A stretch of DNA of 64,000 nucleotides from Halomonas nitroreducens (GTDB lineage Bacteria > Pseudomonadota > Gammaproteobacteria > Pseudomonadales > Halomonadaceae). The stretch spans positions 1-64,000 of the forward strand of contig NZ_RXNS01000013.1 in the NCBI RefSeq assembly GCF_003966155.1. The letters are read 5' to 3'. Positions 1 to 11,860 of this stretch are shown here, in pieces (the first letter of the stretch is position 1; every line of letters starts with the position of its first letter). The notes under the pieces were generated by a model. That model was not told where the DNA came from, made no database searches, and was given only the letters and a program-made list of their open reading frames with translations. A program made the position numbers and the translations under genes.

Positions 1-40
1 CCTGTCAACCGGGTCTTTTCAAAAAACCCTCGAAGAAACA
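1..40 (-). promoter_or_regulatory. Strong -35/UP-like promoter element firing out of the left edge
   Basis: On the minus strand, positions 8 to 3 read TTGACA, a perfect -35 hexamer. It is preceded by a T/A-rich stretch (about 30 to 14) that resembles an UP element. The -10 would lie left of the window. This layout is typical of rRNA or stable-RNA promoters in this group, so an rrn operon transcribed leftward is a reasonable guess, but the gene itself is not visible. Confidence 0.45.
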
Positions 41-166
41 AGCACTTCTGCCACTCATCACCGCCTGCAACGTTGCCCGTCGCCGGCAGCGGATGCGTAC
101 TTTACGGATTCTCCGGGGGTGACGCAAGCCCTCTGTGAAGAAAATCTTCCGGCGGCGCGGCCCGCG

Positions 167-204
167 TTATCCACATCCGCTCGTCAGCGACCCGTTGTGG
201 ATAA
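167..204. promoter_or_regulatory. Pair of perfect inverted DnaA boxes
   Basis: Positions 167-175 read TTATCCACA, the consensus high-affinity DnaA box. Positions 196-204 read TGTGGATAA, the same box inverted, with 20 bp between them. Both are exact 9-mers in the non-coding stretch between the leftward promoter at the edge and the pssA terminator. The neighbours are not those of a gammaproteobacterial oriC, so DnaA-dependent transcription control or DnaA titration are the likelier roles. The rest of positions 1-226 holds no convincing gene. Confidence 0.7.
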
Positions 205-226
205 TCGCGCGACCGGCCAGAGACGC

Positions 227-251
227 GAACGCCCGCCAGGGGCGGGCGTTC
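227..251 (-). terminator. Hairpin downstream of pssA
   Basis: An 11-bp perfect stem (GAACGCCCGCC / GGCGGGCGTTC) with a 3-nt loop lies 24 bp past the pssA stop. There is no long T tract, so termination strength is uncertain. Confidence 0.5.
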
Positions 252-275
252 ATGGGCCGCGGCAAGGTAGCCGGA

Positions 276-1103
276 TCAGGGCGTCTTGCGCAACTTGCGC
301 AATACCGCCAGCACCGGCCCGGAGGCCACGTAGGTGCCGAACAGCAGCAGCAGCATGACCGAGGGCTCGATGGAGATGACCACGAAGCCGAGCACGATGG
401 CCAGCAGCATGACGAAGGGGACCGGACCCTTGAGGTCGACGTCCTTGAAACTGTAGTAGCGGATGTTGCTGACCATCAGGATACCGGCGGCCCCCACGAC
501 GAACAGCATCAGCAGCTTGAAGCCGAATGCATCGGCATCGAAGCTGTGAAAGGTCCAGACACTGGCGGCGACCACCGCCGCCGCCGAGGGACTCGGCAGA
601 CCGATGAACCACTTCTTGTCGACGCTGCCGAGCTGCACGTTGAAGCGTGCCAGGCGCAGGGCGGCGCAGGCCACATAGAGAAAGGCCACTACCCAGCCGG
701 TCTTGCCGACATCCTGAAGGATCCAAGTGAAGGCCACGAGCCCCGGCGCCACGCCAAAGGACAGCATGTCAGAGAGGCTGTCGTACTCGGCGCCGAAGGC
801 GCTCTGGGTGTTGGTCAGGCGTGCCACGCGGCCATCCAGGCCATCCAGCACCATGGCGATGAAGATGGCGATCGAGGCGGCGGTGAAGTCACCATTGATG
901 GCGGCGACCACGGCGAAGAACCCGGAGAACAACGCCGAGGTCGTGAACAGGTTGGGCAGCAGGTAGATGCCCTTGCGACGCACCTTCTTGCCGTCTTCCA
1001 GGGCCTCTTCGACCACCTCCGATTCGCGGACGAACGTCGCGGCCAGGTCATCATCGCTTGCCTCGTGCGTCTCGTTCTCGCTGTTGCGGGGGTCCTGGCT
1101 CAT
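276..1103 (-). CDS. pssA: CDP-diacylglycerol--serine O-phosphatidyltransferase
   Basis: This 275-residue integral membrane enzyme transfers phosphatidyl from CDP-diacylglycerol to L-serine to make phosphatidylserine, the precursor of phosphatidylethanolamine. The CDP-alcohol phosphotransferase signature D-x2-DG-x2-AR-x8-G-x3-D-x3-D is visible at about residues 87-109 (DGLDGRVARLTNTQ, then GAEYDSLSD). A charged N-terminal tail of about 40 residues precedes roughly eight hydrophobic helices. This is the PssA type II (Bacillus-like) form, not the E. coli phospholipase D-like PssA. The gene follows ilvC on the same strand with 137 bp between, including an ilvC terminator-like hairpin; ilvC-pssA adjacency is common in pseudomonads. 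Confidence 0.93.
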   Translation of the reverse strand: MSQDPRNSENETHEASDDDLAATFVRESEVVEEALEDGKKVRRKGIYLLPNLFTTSALFSGFFAVVAAINGDFTAASIAIFIAMVLDGLDGRVARLTNTQSAFGAEYDSLSDMLSFGVAPGLVAFTWILQDVGKTGWVVAFLYVACAALRLARFNVQLGSVDKKWFIGLPSPSAAAVVAASVWTFHSFDADAFGFKLLMLFVVGAAGILMVSNIRYYSFKDVDLKGPVPFVMLLAIVLGFVVISIEPSVMLLLLFGTYVASGPVLAVLRKLRKTP

Positions 1104-1190
1104 CGGTCACATCCGTTGCGGCTTGGGGTTGCTCCCATTCTACACACTCGGGCGGCGATGACTCACCGGCCATCGCAATGGCCGAACGCA

Positions 1191-1218
1191 ACGAGGGCGC
1201 GGCAAGCCGCGCCCTCGT
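1191..1218 (-). terminator. Hairpin downstream of ilvC
   Basis: A perfect 13-bp stem, ACGAGGGCGCGGC / GCCGCGCCCTCGT with an AA loop, lies 22 bp beyond the ilvC stop. It has no clear T tract, so it may act partly as an attenuator before pssA. Confidence 0.5.
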
Positions 1219-1240
1219 CGATACTACTGGCGTAGATCGA

Positions 1241-2446
<1,206 letters not shown>

Positions 2447-3337
2447 ATGGACATGCGCCCCCTCCAGCACTTCCTGACCCTGGCCGACACCCTGCATTTC
2501 GGCCGCGCCAGCGAGGCCTGCCACGTCAGCCCGTCGACCCTCTCCCGCTCGATCCGCCAGCTCGAGGAGAGCCTGGGCGTTAGGCTCTTCGAGCGCGACA
2601 ACCGCCATGTGGTGCTGACCCGCCATGGGCAGACCTTTCACGCCTATGCCCGGGACACCCTGGAGCAGTGGGAGCAGATGCGTCAGTCGCTGATGAGCGA
2701 GGCACTCACCCTCAGCGGCGAAATCAGCATCTACTGCTCGGTGACCGCCAGCTACAGCTTCCTCTATGACCTGCTCAGCGAGTTCCGCACCCGCTACCCG
2801 GGCATCGAGCTCAAGCTGCACACCGGCGACCCGGCCCAGTCGATGCCCCGGGTGCTGGGCGGCGACGAGGACATGGCGATCACCTCCCGTCCCCGCCAGC
2901 TTCCCGAGGCCCTGGCCTTCAAGTCGCTGACCCGCTCGCCGCTGGTGTTTATCGCCCCCCGGGACGGCGCCCCCTGGGTGCCACCCGACCCACAGAGCCC
3001 CAGTGCCGCACAGTGGCAAGACGTGCCCATGGTGCTCTCTGAATCGGGGTTGTCCCGCGAGGTCAGCGACACCTGGTTCAAGGCTCTCGGGGTGACGCCA
3101 CGGATCTATGCTCAGGTTGCCGGGCACGAGGCCATCGTCAGCATGGTGGGGCTGGGGTTCGGGGTCGGCGTGGTGCCGCGCATCGTGCTGGACGCGAGCC
3201 CGCTGGTGGAGCGCGTGCGCATCCTGCCGGTCAAACCCGAACTGCCCCACTACGATGTGGGCCTGTGCGTGCTCAACCGTCGCCTGAAGAGCCCGCTGAT
3301 CAACGCCCTGTGGGACGAGGTCGAGGAGCGCGGCTGA
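2447..3337 (+). CDS. ilvY: LysR-type activator of ilvC
   Basis: A 296-residue LysR-type regulator. The winged helix-turn-helix spans about residues 1-60 (RASEACHVSPSTLSRSIRQL) and is followed by the periplasmic-binding-like effector domain. Position divergent from ilvC and the N-terminal pattern MDMRPLQHFLTLADTLHFGRA match IlvY, which binds acetolactate or acetohydroxybutyrate and activates ilvC while repressing itself. The reading frame is intact and no signal or membrane segment is seen. The assignment rests on family pattern plus synteny; a different LysR member is unlikely here. Confidence 0.9.
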   Translation: MDMRPLQHFLTLADTLHFGRASEACHVSPSTLSRSIRQLEESLGVRLFERDNRHVVLTRHGQTFHAYARDTLEQWEQMRQSLMSEALTLSGEISIYCSVTASYSFLYDLLSEFRTRYPGIELKLHTGDPAQSMPRVLGGDEDMAITSRPRQLPEALAFKSLTRSPLVFIAPRDGAPWVPPDPQSPSAAQWQDVPMVLSESGLSREVSDTWFKALGVTPRIYAQVAGHEAIVSMVGLGFGVGVVPRIVLDASPLVERVRILPVKPELPHYDVGLCVLNRRLKSPLINALWDEVEERG

Positions 3338-3345
3338 CCGGCCAC

Positions 3346-3371
3346 GAAAAAGCCGCCCCGAAGGGCGGCTT
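3346..3371 (-). terminator. Rho-independent terminator of ilvIH
   Basis: The stem AAGCCGCC / GGCGGCTT lies 26 bp past the ilvH stop and is followed on the minus strand by a T run (TTTTT). It sits between convergent ilvY and ilvH and clearly favours the minus strand. Confidence 0.75.
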
Positions 3372-3396
3372 GCACGTCGACCGGCCAGGTGCCGGG

Positions 3397-3888
3397 TCAA
3401 AGGGATAGCACCTTGTCCCCCCGGGCAATCCCCGACACCCCGGTCCGCGCCACTTCCAGGATGCCCACCGGCGCCATGGCCTGGAGGAAGGCATCGAGCT
3501 TTTCGGCGTCGCCGGTGATCTGCACGGTGTAGAGGCTCGGCGTCACGTCGACGACCTGCGCGCGGAAGATGTCCACCGTGCGCTTGACCTCGTCGCGGGC
3601 GGCCCCGAGAGCCTTGACCTTCACCAGCATCAGTTCGCGCTCGATATGGCTGCCCTCGGTGAGGTCCACCAGCTTGACCACGTCGATCAGCTTGTTGAGG
3701 TGCTTGGTGATCTGCTCGATCACCCGGTCGTCCCCCACGGTGGTCACGGTCAGCCGCGACAGGGTCTCGTCCTCGGTGGGCGCCACGTTGAGCGTTTCGA
3801 TGTTGAAGTTGCGCTGGGAAAACAGCCCCACCACGCGTGACAGAGCGCCCGGTTCGTTTTCCATCAGAATCGAGATGATATGGCGCAT
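3397..3888 (-). CDS. ilvH: Acetolactate synthase small (regulatory) subunit
   Basis: This 163-residue regulatory subunit carries an N-terminal ACT domain (about residues 2-77; MRHIISILMENEPGALSRVV, then NIETLNVAPTED). The C-terminal half is of the ALS small-subunit type. The family enhances catalysis by the large subunit and confers valine feedback inhibition. The start codon shares one base with the stop of the large-subunit gene (TGATG), so the pair is translationally coupled. Length equals that of E. coli IlvH (163). A good terminator follows. Confidence 0.95.
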   Translation of the reverse strand: MRHIISILMENEPGALSRVVGLFSQRNFNIETLNVAPTEDETLSRLTVTTVGDDRVIEQITKHLNKLIDVVKLVDLTEGSHIERELMLVKVKALGAARDEVKRTVDIFRAQVVDVTPSLYTVQITGDAEKLDAFLQAMAPVGILEVARTGVSGIARGDKVLSL

Positions 3889-5612
3889 CAGGTCCGCTCC
3901 GTCTTGGAAAGCAGCATGTCACGCATGGAGCCCAGGGGCACCTGCATCGGATAGACGTGCTCGTGGGGATCCACGGCCACATCGAGGAACACCAGCTCGT
4001 CCTTGTCGGCAAAGGTACGTTCCAGTGCCGGCTCGAGCTCCTCCATCGTCTGCACCTTCAGGGCGGTGAAGCCATACGACTCGATGAGTTTCTGGAAGTC
4101 GGGCAGCGACTCCATGTAGGAGTGGGCATGCCGGGACTTGTAGTTGAGGTCTTGCCACTGGCGCACCATGCCCAGCGAGGCGTTGTTCAGGTTGACGATC
4201 TTCACGCCGCCGCCGAACTGCTTACAGGTCGACAGCTCCTGCATCATCATCTGGAAGCTGCCCTCGCCGGTCACGCAGACCACCTGCTCGTCCGGGAAGT
4301 TCTGCTTGATGCCCATGGCCGCCGGGAAGCCGAAGCCCATGGTGCCGAGGCCGCCGGAGGTGATGAAGCGATTGGGCTTGTCGAACTTGTAGTACTGGGC
4401 CGCGAACATCTGGTGCTGACCCACGTCGGTGGTCACGTAGGCCTCGCCGCGGGTCTGGCGGCAGATCGCCTCGATGACCTCCTGGGGCTTGATCGTCTCG
4501 CCGGGCCTGGACGGCTCGTAGAGCTTGCCACGGCGCTCCTCGCGCCAGCCCTCGATGGTCTGCCACCATTCCTCGAGCGCGTCGGGATTGGCAATCTCCT
4601 TGCCCTGCAGCAGGCTGATCATCTCGTTGATCACGCTCTGGGCGGGACCGACGATGGGCACATCGGCACGTACGGTCTTGGAGACGGAGCTCGGGTCGAT
4701 GTCGACGTGGATGATCTTGGCCGTGGGGCAGAACTTGGAGGTGTTGTTGGTCACCCGGTCGTCGAAGCGCGCCCCGATGGCGATGATCAGGTCGGCGTGG
4801 TGCATCGCCATGTTCGACTCGTAGGAGCCGTGCATGCCGAGCCAGCCGAGGCACTGCTGGTCGCTCTGCGGATAGGCGCCGATGCCCATCAGCGTGGTGG
4901 TGATCGGATAGCCCAGGCGCTTCACCATGTCGGTCAGCCCCTCGCAGGCCCGTCCCGTCACCACGCCCCCGCCGGTATAGAACACCGGGCGCCGGGCCTT
5001 GAGCATCAGCTCCACGGCCTTCTTGATCTGGCCGGTATGGCCGCGGGCGACCGGGTTGTAGGAGCGCAGCTTGACCTTCTTCGGATAGACGTACTCGTAG
5101 CGCTCGGTCGGTGTGGTCATGTCCTTGGGAATGTCCACCACCACCGGGCCCGGACGCCCGGTCGAGGCCAGGTAGTAGGCCTTCTTGAGGACTTCCGGAA
5201 TCTCGGTCGGGTGCTTGATCGAGAAGCTGTGCTTCACGATGGGGCGGGTCACGCCGATGATGTCGGTTTCCTGGAAGGCGTCGTCGCCGATCAGATGGCT
5301 CATCACCTGGCCGCACAGCACCACCATGGGAATCGAGTCCATGTAGGCGGTGGCGATGCCGGTGACGGCATTGGTGGCGCCGGGGCCGGAGGTCACCAGC
5401 ACCGTGCCGGGCTTGCCGGAGGCCCGGGCGTAGCCGTCGGCGGCATGGGTGGCGGCCTGTTCGTGGCGCACCAGGATGTGCTTGACCTTGTCCTGACGGA
5501 ACAGGGCGTCATAGATGTGCAGCGCCGCGCCGCCTGGATAGCCATAGATGTATTCGACGCCCTCGTCCTGAAGGAAGCGGGCGATCATGTCCGCGCCGGA
5601 AAGCAATTCCAC
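3888..5612 (-). CDS. ilvI: Acetolactate synthase large (catalytic) subunit
   Basis: A 574-residue TPP- and FAD-dependent enzyme that condenses two pyruvates, or pyruvate and 2-oxobutyrate, to acetohydroxy acids: the first step of valine, leucine and isoleucine synthesis. The catalytic glutamate lies in VRHEQAATHAADGYARASG. The TPP-binding GDG motif appears as GEGSFQMMMQELSTC near residue 440, a GDG to GEG variant also known in the family. I set the start at GTG 5612 (VELLSGADMIARF) because it has a GGGGAGA ribosome-binding site and aligns with the E. coli IlvI start. The same frame stays open 54 codons further upstream, but those residues do not look like family sequence. Confidence 0.94.
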   Translation of the reverse strand: MELLSGADMIARFLQDEGVEYIYGYPGGAALHIYDALFRQDKVKHILVRHEQAATHAADGYARASGKPGTVLVTSGPGATNAVTGIATAYMDSIPMVVLCGQVMSHLIGDDAFQETDIIGVTRPIVKHSFSIKHPTEIPEVLKKAYYLASTGRPGPVVVDIPKDMTTPTERYEYVYPKKVKLRSYNPVARGHTGQIKKAVELMLKARRPVFYTGGGVVTGRACEGLTDMVKRLGYPITTTLMGIGAYPQSDQQCLGWLGMHGSYESNMAMHHADLIIAIGARFDDRVTNNTSKFCPTAKIIHVDIDPSSVSKTVRADVPIVGPAQSVINEMISLLQGKEIANPDALEEWWQTIEGWREERRGKLYEPSRPGETIKPQEVIEAICRQTRGEAYVTTDVGQHQMFAAQYYKFDKPNRFITSGGLGTMGFGFPAAMGIKQNFPDEQVVCVTGEGSFQMMMQELSTCKQFGGGVKIVNLNNASLGMVRQWQDLNYKSRHAHSYMESLPDFQKLIESYGFTALKVQTMEELEPALERTFADKDELVFLDVAVDPHEHVYPMQVPLGSMRDMLLSKTERT

Positions 5613-6116
5613 AGATGTTTCTCCCCTGGAGGTCTCGAGTGCGATCCGCATCCCCTCTCGGGATGCGGGGTCGAGTGCGGCGGTATGCCGCTGCCGGAAC
5701 ATGCCGGCACCTGATGCCAAACCCTGGCGTATTTGGGCCCTGGTGGGGCCAGCACTCTCATCACGGCGGATCACCGCGTCGGGGCGTTGGCCAGGTCGGG
5801 CGGTTGGCCCGGACCCGGAAGTCCTTCGGCGGGTAGAGGCCCATGGCCTACCCTTCGCGCGGGAATGGGGGATTGCCCGCTAGCGTCCGCGCCCGTAAGT
5901 CAGGAACCGACAAGATTCCAATAGCCCCCGAAGAGTGTCAACCACCACCCCCGCCGCAACGGCGAATTCCCGGGGGACATGGCCGTTCCGCCCCGCCGAT
6001 CACGACTAAAGTCTATCACCCGCGGCGCGCGGCCTGGTCGCGAGGCGGCTTGACCGGCCTGCCCCCGGGCCACCTGTCGCGGATTCGGGGACACACCCGA
6101 GCCTCACCGGCCAACA
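5613..6116 (-). promoter_or_regulatory. Long 5' leader and promoter region of ilvIH
   Basis: About 500 bp without a convincing gene. On the minus strand a perfect -35 TTGACA lies at 5941-5936 with only a weak -10 after it, which would give a leader of roughly 290 nt. In the leader are a 9-bp stem CCGCATCCC / GGGATGCGG (5646-5668, 5-nt loop) just before the ilvI ribosome-binding site, and an imperfect dyad at 5831-5853. I found no leader peptide rich in Val, Leu or Ile, so classical attenuation is not supported. Confidence 0.35.
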
Positions 6117-6148
6117 CGAAAAGACCCGCCGGGCATGCACCCGGCGGG
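6117..6148 (-). terminator. Rho-independent terminator of clpB
   Basis: A perfect 9-bp stem CCCGCCGGG / CCCGGCGGG with a 6-nt loop is followed on the minus strand by TCTTTTC. It lies about 66 bp beyond the clpB stop. Confidence 0.8.
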
Positions 6149-6214
6149 CCGAGGGCCATCACGGCCCGTTCCACGATCGCCCGCGCCAGGCGCCAGCCGG
6201 CGGGGCGAGTGACG

Positions 6215-8797
<2,583 letters not shown>

Positions 8798-8872
8798 TCG
8801 CTTTCCTCCATCGGGGTAGCGGCGCGTTCGGACGCACCGCCTGACCCGGTTTCATTCGTCTTGAGATCTTCA

Positions 8873-8899
8873 ATGGAGTCAGCGTGGCCGGCTTTCAAG
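8873..8899 (-). promoter_or_regulatory. Heat-shock (sigma-32) promoter of clpB
   Basis: On the minus strand CTTGAAA (8899-8893) is followed after 14 bp by CTCCAT (8878-8873). The RpoH consensus is CTTGAAA-N13/14-CCCCAT, so there is one mismatch. It points at clpB with a leader of roughly 70 nt. Confidence 0.8.
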
Positions 8900-8940
8900 G
8901 TGCCGGCCAGCGCAAGCAAGGGCGGGGTTGACTTGGATCA

Positions 8941-9060
8941 AGGGGCGAGGGGGCGAGGAGGCGAGGGGCCAGGACAGGACAGGATAACCTCCGGCCGGTT
9001 TCTCGGCTCCACCGCGGCATCGACTGTGGGGTTGCTCGAACCTCGCCTCTCGAACCTCGC
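8941..9060. repeat. Purine-biased GGCGAGG repeats and a 12-bp direct repeat
   Basis: Positions 8941-8987 are almost all G and A on the plus strand, built from irregular copies of GGCGAGG, GAGGCGAGG and then AGGACAGGAC. Downstream, CTCGAACCTCGC occurs twice (9035-9046 and 9049-9060). The region lies between the pgeF stop and the clpB promoter and holds no gene. Function is unknown; it may be degenerate intergenic repeat sequence. Confidence 0.5.
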
Positions 9061-9074
9061 GACTGACGGTTAGC

Positions 9075-9830
9075 TCAGCGCAACCAGATCATGCTGGCCA
9101 TGCGGCCGGTCACGCCATCGTCCCGGCGGTGGGAGTAGAAGCGCGGCTCGCAGGCGGTGCAGAAATGGCCGCCGCTGATGTGGGCCAGACCCAGTCGCTC
9201 GAGACGCAGGCGCGCCAGCTTGTAGAGATCGGCCATGTAGTGGCCGAGCCGGTAGGGGCTGGGATCGAAGGCCTCCAGGGCCTCCGGGTGCACCGCGACG
9301 AAGGCCTGGCGTACCTCTGGCCCCACCTCGAACTGGGCGTTGGAGATGGCCGGTCCGAGCCAGGCCATCTGGGCCTCGGCCGGCACTCCCATGGCCGCCA
9401 CCGTGGCCTCGAGCACCCCACCGGCGAGGCCGCGCCAGCCGGCATGGGCCACCCCGACGCGCTGGCCGGCCCGGTCGCAGAAGAACACCGGCAGGCAGTC
9501 GGCGGTCAGCACCACGCAGGCATGGCCGCGGTCCAGGGCCACCGAGGCGTCGGCCTCGGGCACCTCTCCCGAATAGTCCTGCTGGACCCGGGCCCCATGC
9601 ACCTGGTCGAGCCACAGCAACGGGCGATTGTCGCCCACCTCCTTGTGCAGCTGGCGCCGGCACAGCGCCACATGGGCCGGGTTATCCCCCACGTGCAGGG
9701 CGGGATTGAAGGCGGCGAAGTCGCCCTGGCTGGGGCCGGTCTCGCGCGTGGTGACGAAGGCCCCCACCGAGGGCGGGGCCGGCCAGTCGGGGTGGATCAG
9801 CGTCGGGCGCAGATCGAGGGCATCGCTCAT
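9075..9830 (-). CDS. pgeF: Peptidoglycan editing factor PgeF / YfiH laccase-domain protein
   Basis: A 251-residue YfiH-family (DUF152) protein. Family members were first called multicopper polyphenol oxidases, later purine nucleoside phosphorylase-like enzymes, and in E. coli act to keep L-Ser out of peptidoglycan precursors. The conserved metal-site segments are visible: HVGDNPAHV, TADCLPVFF and VAHAGWRGLAGGVL, supplying His, Cys and His. The ATG at 9830 overlaps the rluD stop as ATGA, so I prefer it to a TTG five codons upstream. The rluD-pgeF pair is conserved throughout Gammaproteobacteria. Confidence 0.92.
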   Translation of the reverse strand: MSDALDLRPTLIHPDWPAPPSVGAFVTTRETGPSQGDFAAFNPALHVGDNPAHVALCRRQLHKEVGDNRPLLWLDQVHGARVQQDYSGEVPEADASVALDRGHACVVLTADCLPVFFCDRAGQRVGVAHAGWRGLAGGVLEATVAAMGVPAEAQMAWLGPAISNAQFEVGPEVRQAFVAVHPEALEAFDPSPYRLGHYMADLYKLARLRLERLGLAHISGGHFCTACEPRFYSHRRDDGVTGRMASMIWLR

Positions 9831-10786
9831 CGCATCGTCTCGCAATCGTCGCGCAGGAAGTCGAGCAGCATCAGCAGGTCGTCGGGCAGGGCCGCACGGA
9901 ACGTCAGGGTCTCGCCGCTGCCGGGATGCACGAAGGCCAGCTTGCGGGCGTGAAGCGCCTGGCGGGGAAACTCGCGCAGCACCTCCTTGAGCGTCTCCCC
10001 CGCCCCGGCGGGCAGCTTCAGGCGACCGCCATACACCGGGTCGCCGATCAGCGGATAACGCAGGTGCGCCAGGTGCACGCGGATCTGGTGAGTCCGCCCG
10101 GTCTCAAGGCGACAACGCACATGCGTATGGGCACGGAAGCGCTCCACCACCCGGTAGTGGGTCATCGCCGGCTTGCCGGAGGCGTTCACCGCCTGGCGCT
10201 TGCGATCCCGGGGATGGCGGCCGATGGGCGCATCGACGGTGCCGCCGGCGGTCATCACCCCGACCACCACGGCGTCGTACTCCCGGGACACGGTGCGCGC
10301 CTGCAACTGCTCCACCAGGGCGGTCTGCGCGGGCAGCGTCTTGGCCACCACCATCAGGCCGCTGGTGTCCTTGTCCAGGCGGTGGACGATGCCGGCCCGG
10401 GGGATCGCCGCCAGGTCGGGACAGTGGTGCAGCAGGCCATTGAGCAGCGTGCCGTCCGGGTTGCCGGCGGCCGGGTGCACCACCAGGCCGGGCGGCTTGT
10501 TGACCACCAGCACCTGGTCATCCTCGAACACCACATCAAGGGGCATGTCCTCGGGCTCGAAGCGGGCGTCGTCCTCGATCTCGGCGGCCAGCGCCAGCGC
10601 CTCGCCCCCGTAGACCTTGTCCTTGGGCTTGGCGGGGCTGCCGTCAACGGTCAGGGCACCGTCCTTGATCCATCCCTTGAGACGCTCCCGGGAGAAGTCG
10701 GCGAAGAGTTCGGCGGCGGCCTGGTCGAGGCGCAGGCCAGCCATGCGCTCGGGAACGCGATGCTGGGCTTCGAGGGTCTGGGACAT
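9827..10786 (-). CDS. rluD: 23S rRNA pseudouridine synthase RluD
   Basis: This 319-residue enzyme modifies U1911, U1915 and U1917 in helix 69 of 23S rRNA. An N-terminal S4-like RNA-binding domain (GLRLDQAAAELFADFSRERL) leads into the RluA-type catalytic domain. The motif GIVHRLDKDTSGLMVVAK contains the catalytic aspartate (HRLDKDTSG). I chose ATG 10786 (MSQTLEAQHRVPERMAG); a GTG 19 codons upstream keeps the frame open but adds sequence unlike the family. The gene is divergent from bamD, the usual arrangement (rluD/bamD), and is coupled to pgeF by a 4-bp overlap. Confidence 0.95.
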   Translation of the reverse strand: MSQTLEAQHRVPERMAGLRLDQAAAELFADFSRERLKGWIKDGALTVDGSPAKPKDKVYGGEALALAAEIEDDARFEPEDMPLDVVFEDDQVLVVNKPPGLVVHPAAGNPDGTLLNGLLHHCPDLAAIPRAGIVHRLDKDTSGLMVVAKTLPAQTALVEQLQARTVSREYDAVVVGVMTAGGTVDAPIGRHPRDRKRQAVNASGKPAMTHYRVVERFRAHTHVRCRLETGRTHQIRVHLAHLRYPLIGDPVYGGRLKLPAGAGETLKEVLREFPRQALHARKLAFVHPGSGETLTFRAALPDDLLMLLDFLRDDCETMR

Positions 10787-10945
10787 GGGCTCGTCGATGG
10801 GTCCGTCTGGAGGGTGGCGACGCCCGCAGCACTCGGTCGTCACGGCCAGCGCGATGACTGCGTTTTACCGCAAGGTGCTTTATAGTGGGCGATTCCTGGC
10901 CGATTCTAGCACGGCCGCCCAGGGTTGTTTGACACGAGGATCACG

Positions 10946-11755
10946 ATGCGCGTTATCACGACCGGTACTCGCCTGGCCGCCATGCTGCTGGCGACTACCC
11001 TGCTGGCCGGCTGTGCCAGCACCGGCGACGAGGAGGCCCCCGACCTGCAGGAGCGCGAGCTCTACGAGGAAGGCCGCGCCGCGCTGGAAAGCGGCCGCTA
11101 TACCACCGCCATCAACCGGCTCGAGGCCATCGACACCCGCTTCCCCTTCGGCGATACCGCGGAGCAGGCCCAGCTGGAACTGATCTACGCCTACTACGAG
11201 ACCGATGACTGGGAGAGTGCCCGGGCCGCGGCCAGCCGCTTCATCCGCCTGCATCCGGACCACCCCCAGGTCGACTATGCCTACTACATGCGCGGCCTGG
11301 CGGCCTGGCAAGCCGGCCGCTTCAGTCTCGAGGCCCTGCGCCTGATCGATATCTCCAAGCGCGACCTGGGCGCGAGCCGCGACGCCTATTCCGACTTCCG
11401 CGAGCTGATCCAGCGCTTCCCCGACAGCCAGTATGCCGCGGATGCCCGCCAGCGCATCGTCTACCTGCGCAACCTGCTGGCCCGCCACGAACTGCAGGTC
11501 GCCGACTTCTACCTGCGCAAGGGGGCCTACCTGGCCGCCGTCGAGCGGGGTCGCTGGGTCGTCGAGAACTATCCCCACGCCGACGGCACCCGGGACGCCC
11601 TGGCGGTGATGGTCGAGGGCTATATGGGCCTGAAGATGACCGACCGCGCCCGGGAGACCCTGAAGGTCCTGATCGAGAACGCGCCGGACCACGAGCGACT
11701 CAACGGCCGCAGCTTCGATCCCCGCTACGTGGACGCGCCGGCCCTCTCGGCCTGA
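10946..11755 (+). CDS. bamD: Outer membrane assembly lipoprotein BamD
   Basis: A 269-residue lipoprotein of the BAM complex, which inserts beta-barrel proteins into the outer membrane; BamD is the essential accessory subunit with BamA. The signal peptide ends in a lipobox LLAGC with Cys23 as the acylation site. The rest is tetratricopeptide-like (LYEEGRAALESGRYTTAINRL, DTRFPFGDTAEQAQLELIYAYY), about five repeats. I start at ATG 10946, which has an ACGAGGA ribosome-binding site; a TTG seven codons upstream is less likely. Length is slightly above E. coli BamD (245), with extra C-terminal residues. The gene diverges from rluD. Confidence 0.95.
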   Translation: MRVITTGTRLAAMLLATTLLAGCASTGDEEAPDLQERELYEEGRAALESGRYTTAINRLEAIDTRFPFGDTAEQAQLELIYAYYETDDWESARAAASRFIRLHPDHPQVDYAYYMRGLAAWQAGRFSLEALRLIDISKRDLGASRDAYSDFRELIQRFPDSQYAADARQRIVYLRNLLARHELQVADFYLRKGAYLAAVERGRWVVENYPHADGTRDALAVMVEGYMGLKMTDRARETLKVLIENAPDHERLNGRSFDPRYVDAPALSA

Positions 11756-11793
11756 CCCGCGCCAAGCGCCAGGCCCTTCGATCACGCCAACCG

Positions 11794-11830
11794 AAGCGCC
11801 CCATCAGCGATGCTGATGGGGCGCTTTCTT
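11794..11830 (+). terminator. Terminator between bamD and nadE
   Basis: A 15-bp perfect stem with a 3-nt loop (AAGCGCCCCATCAGC / GCTGATGGGGCGCTT) is followed by TCTT on the plus strand. It sits between convergent bamD and nadE and probably serves both, with the plus strand favoured. Confidence 0.75.
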
Positions 11831-11860
11831 GTAGCGTCAAGCTCAGGGCGTGGGGCTTTG

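Noticed and set aside
167..204. Chromosomal origin
   Set aside because: Only two DnaA boxes, no AT-rich unwinding region, and neighbours (pssA, ilvC) are not those of oriC.
5613..5941. Branched-chain attenuator leader peptide of ilvI
   Set aside because: The short open frame starting at the ATG near 5843 on the minus strand is not enriched in Val, Leu or Ile, and no terminator/antiterminator pair was found.
8941..8987. CRISPR array
   Set aside because: The repeat is a degenerate 7-9-bp motif without regular spacers or cas genes; no array was found elsewhere.
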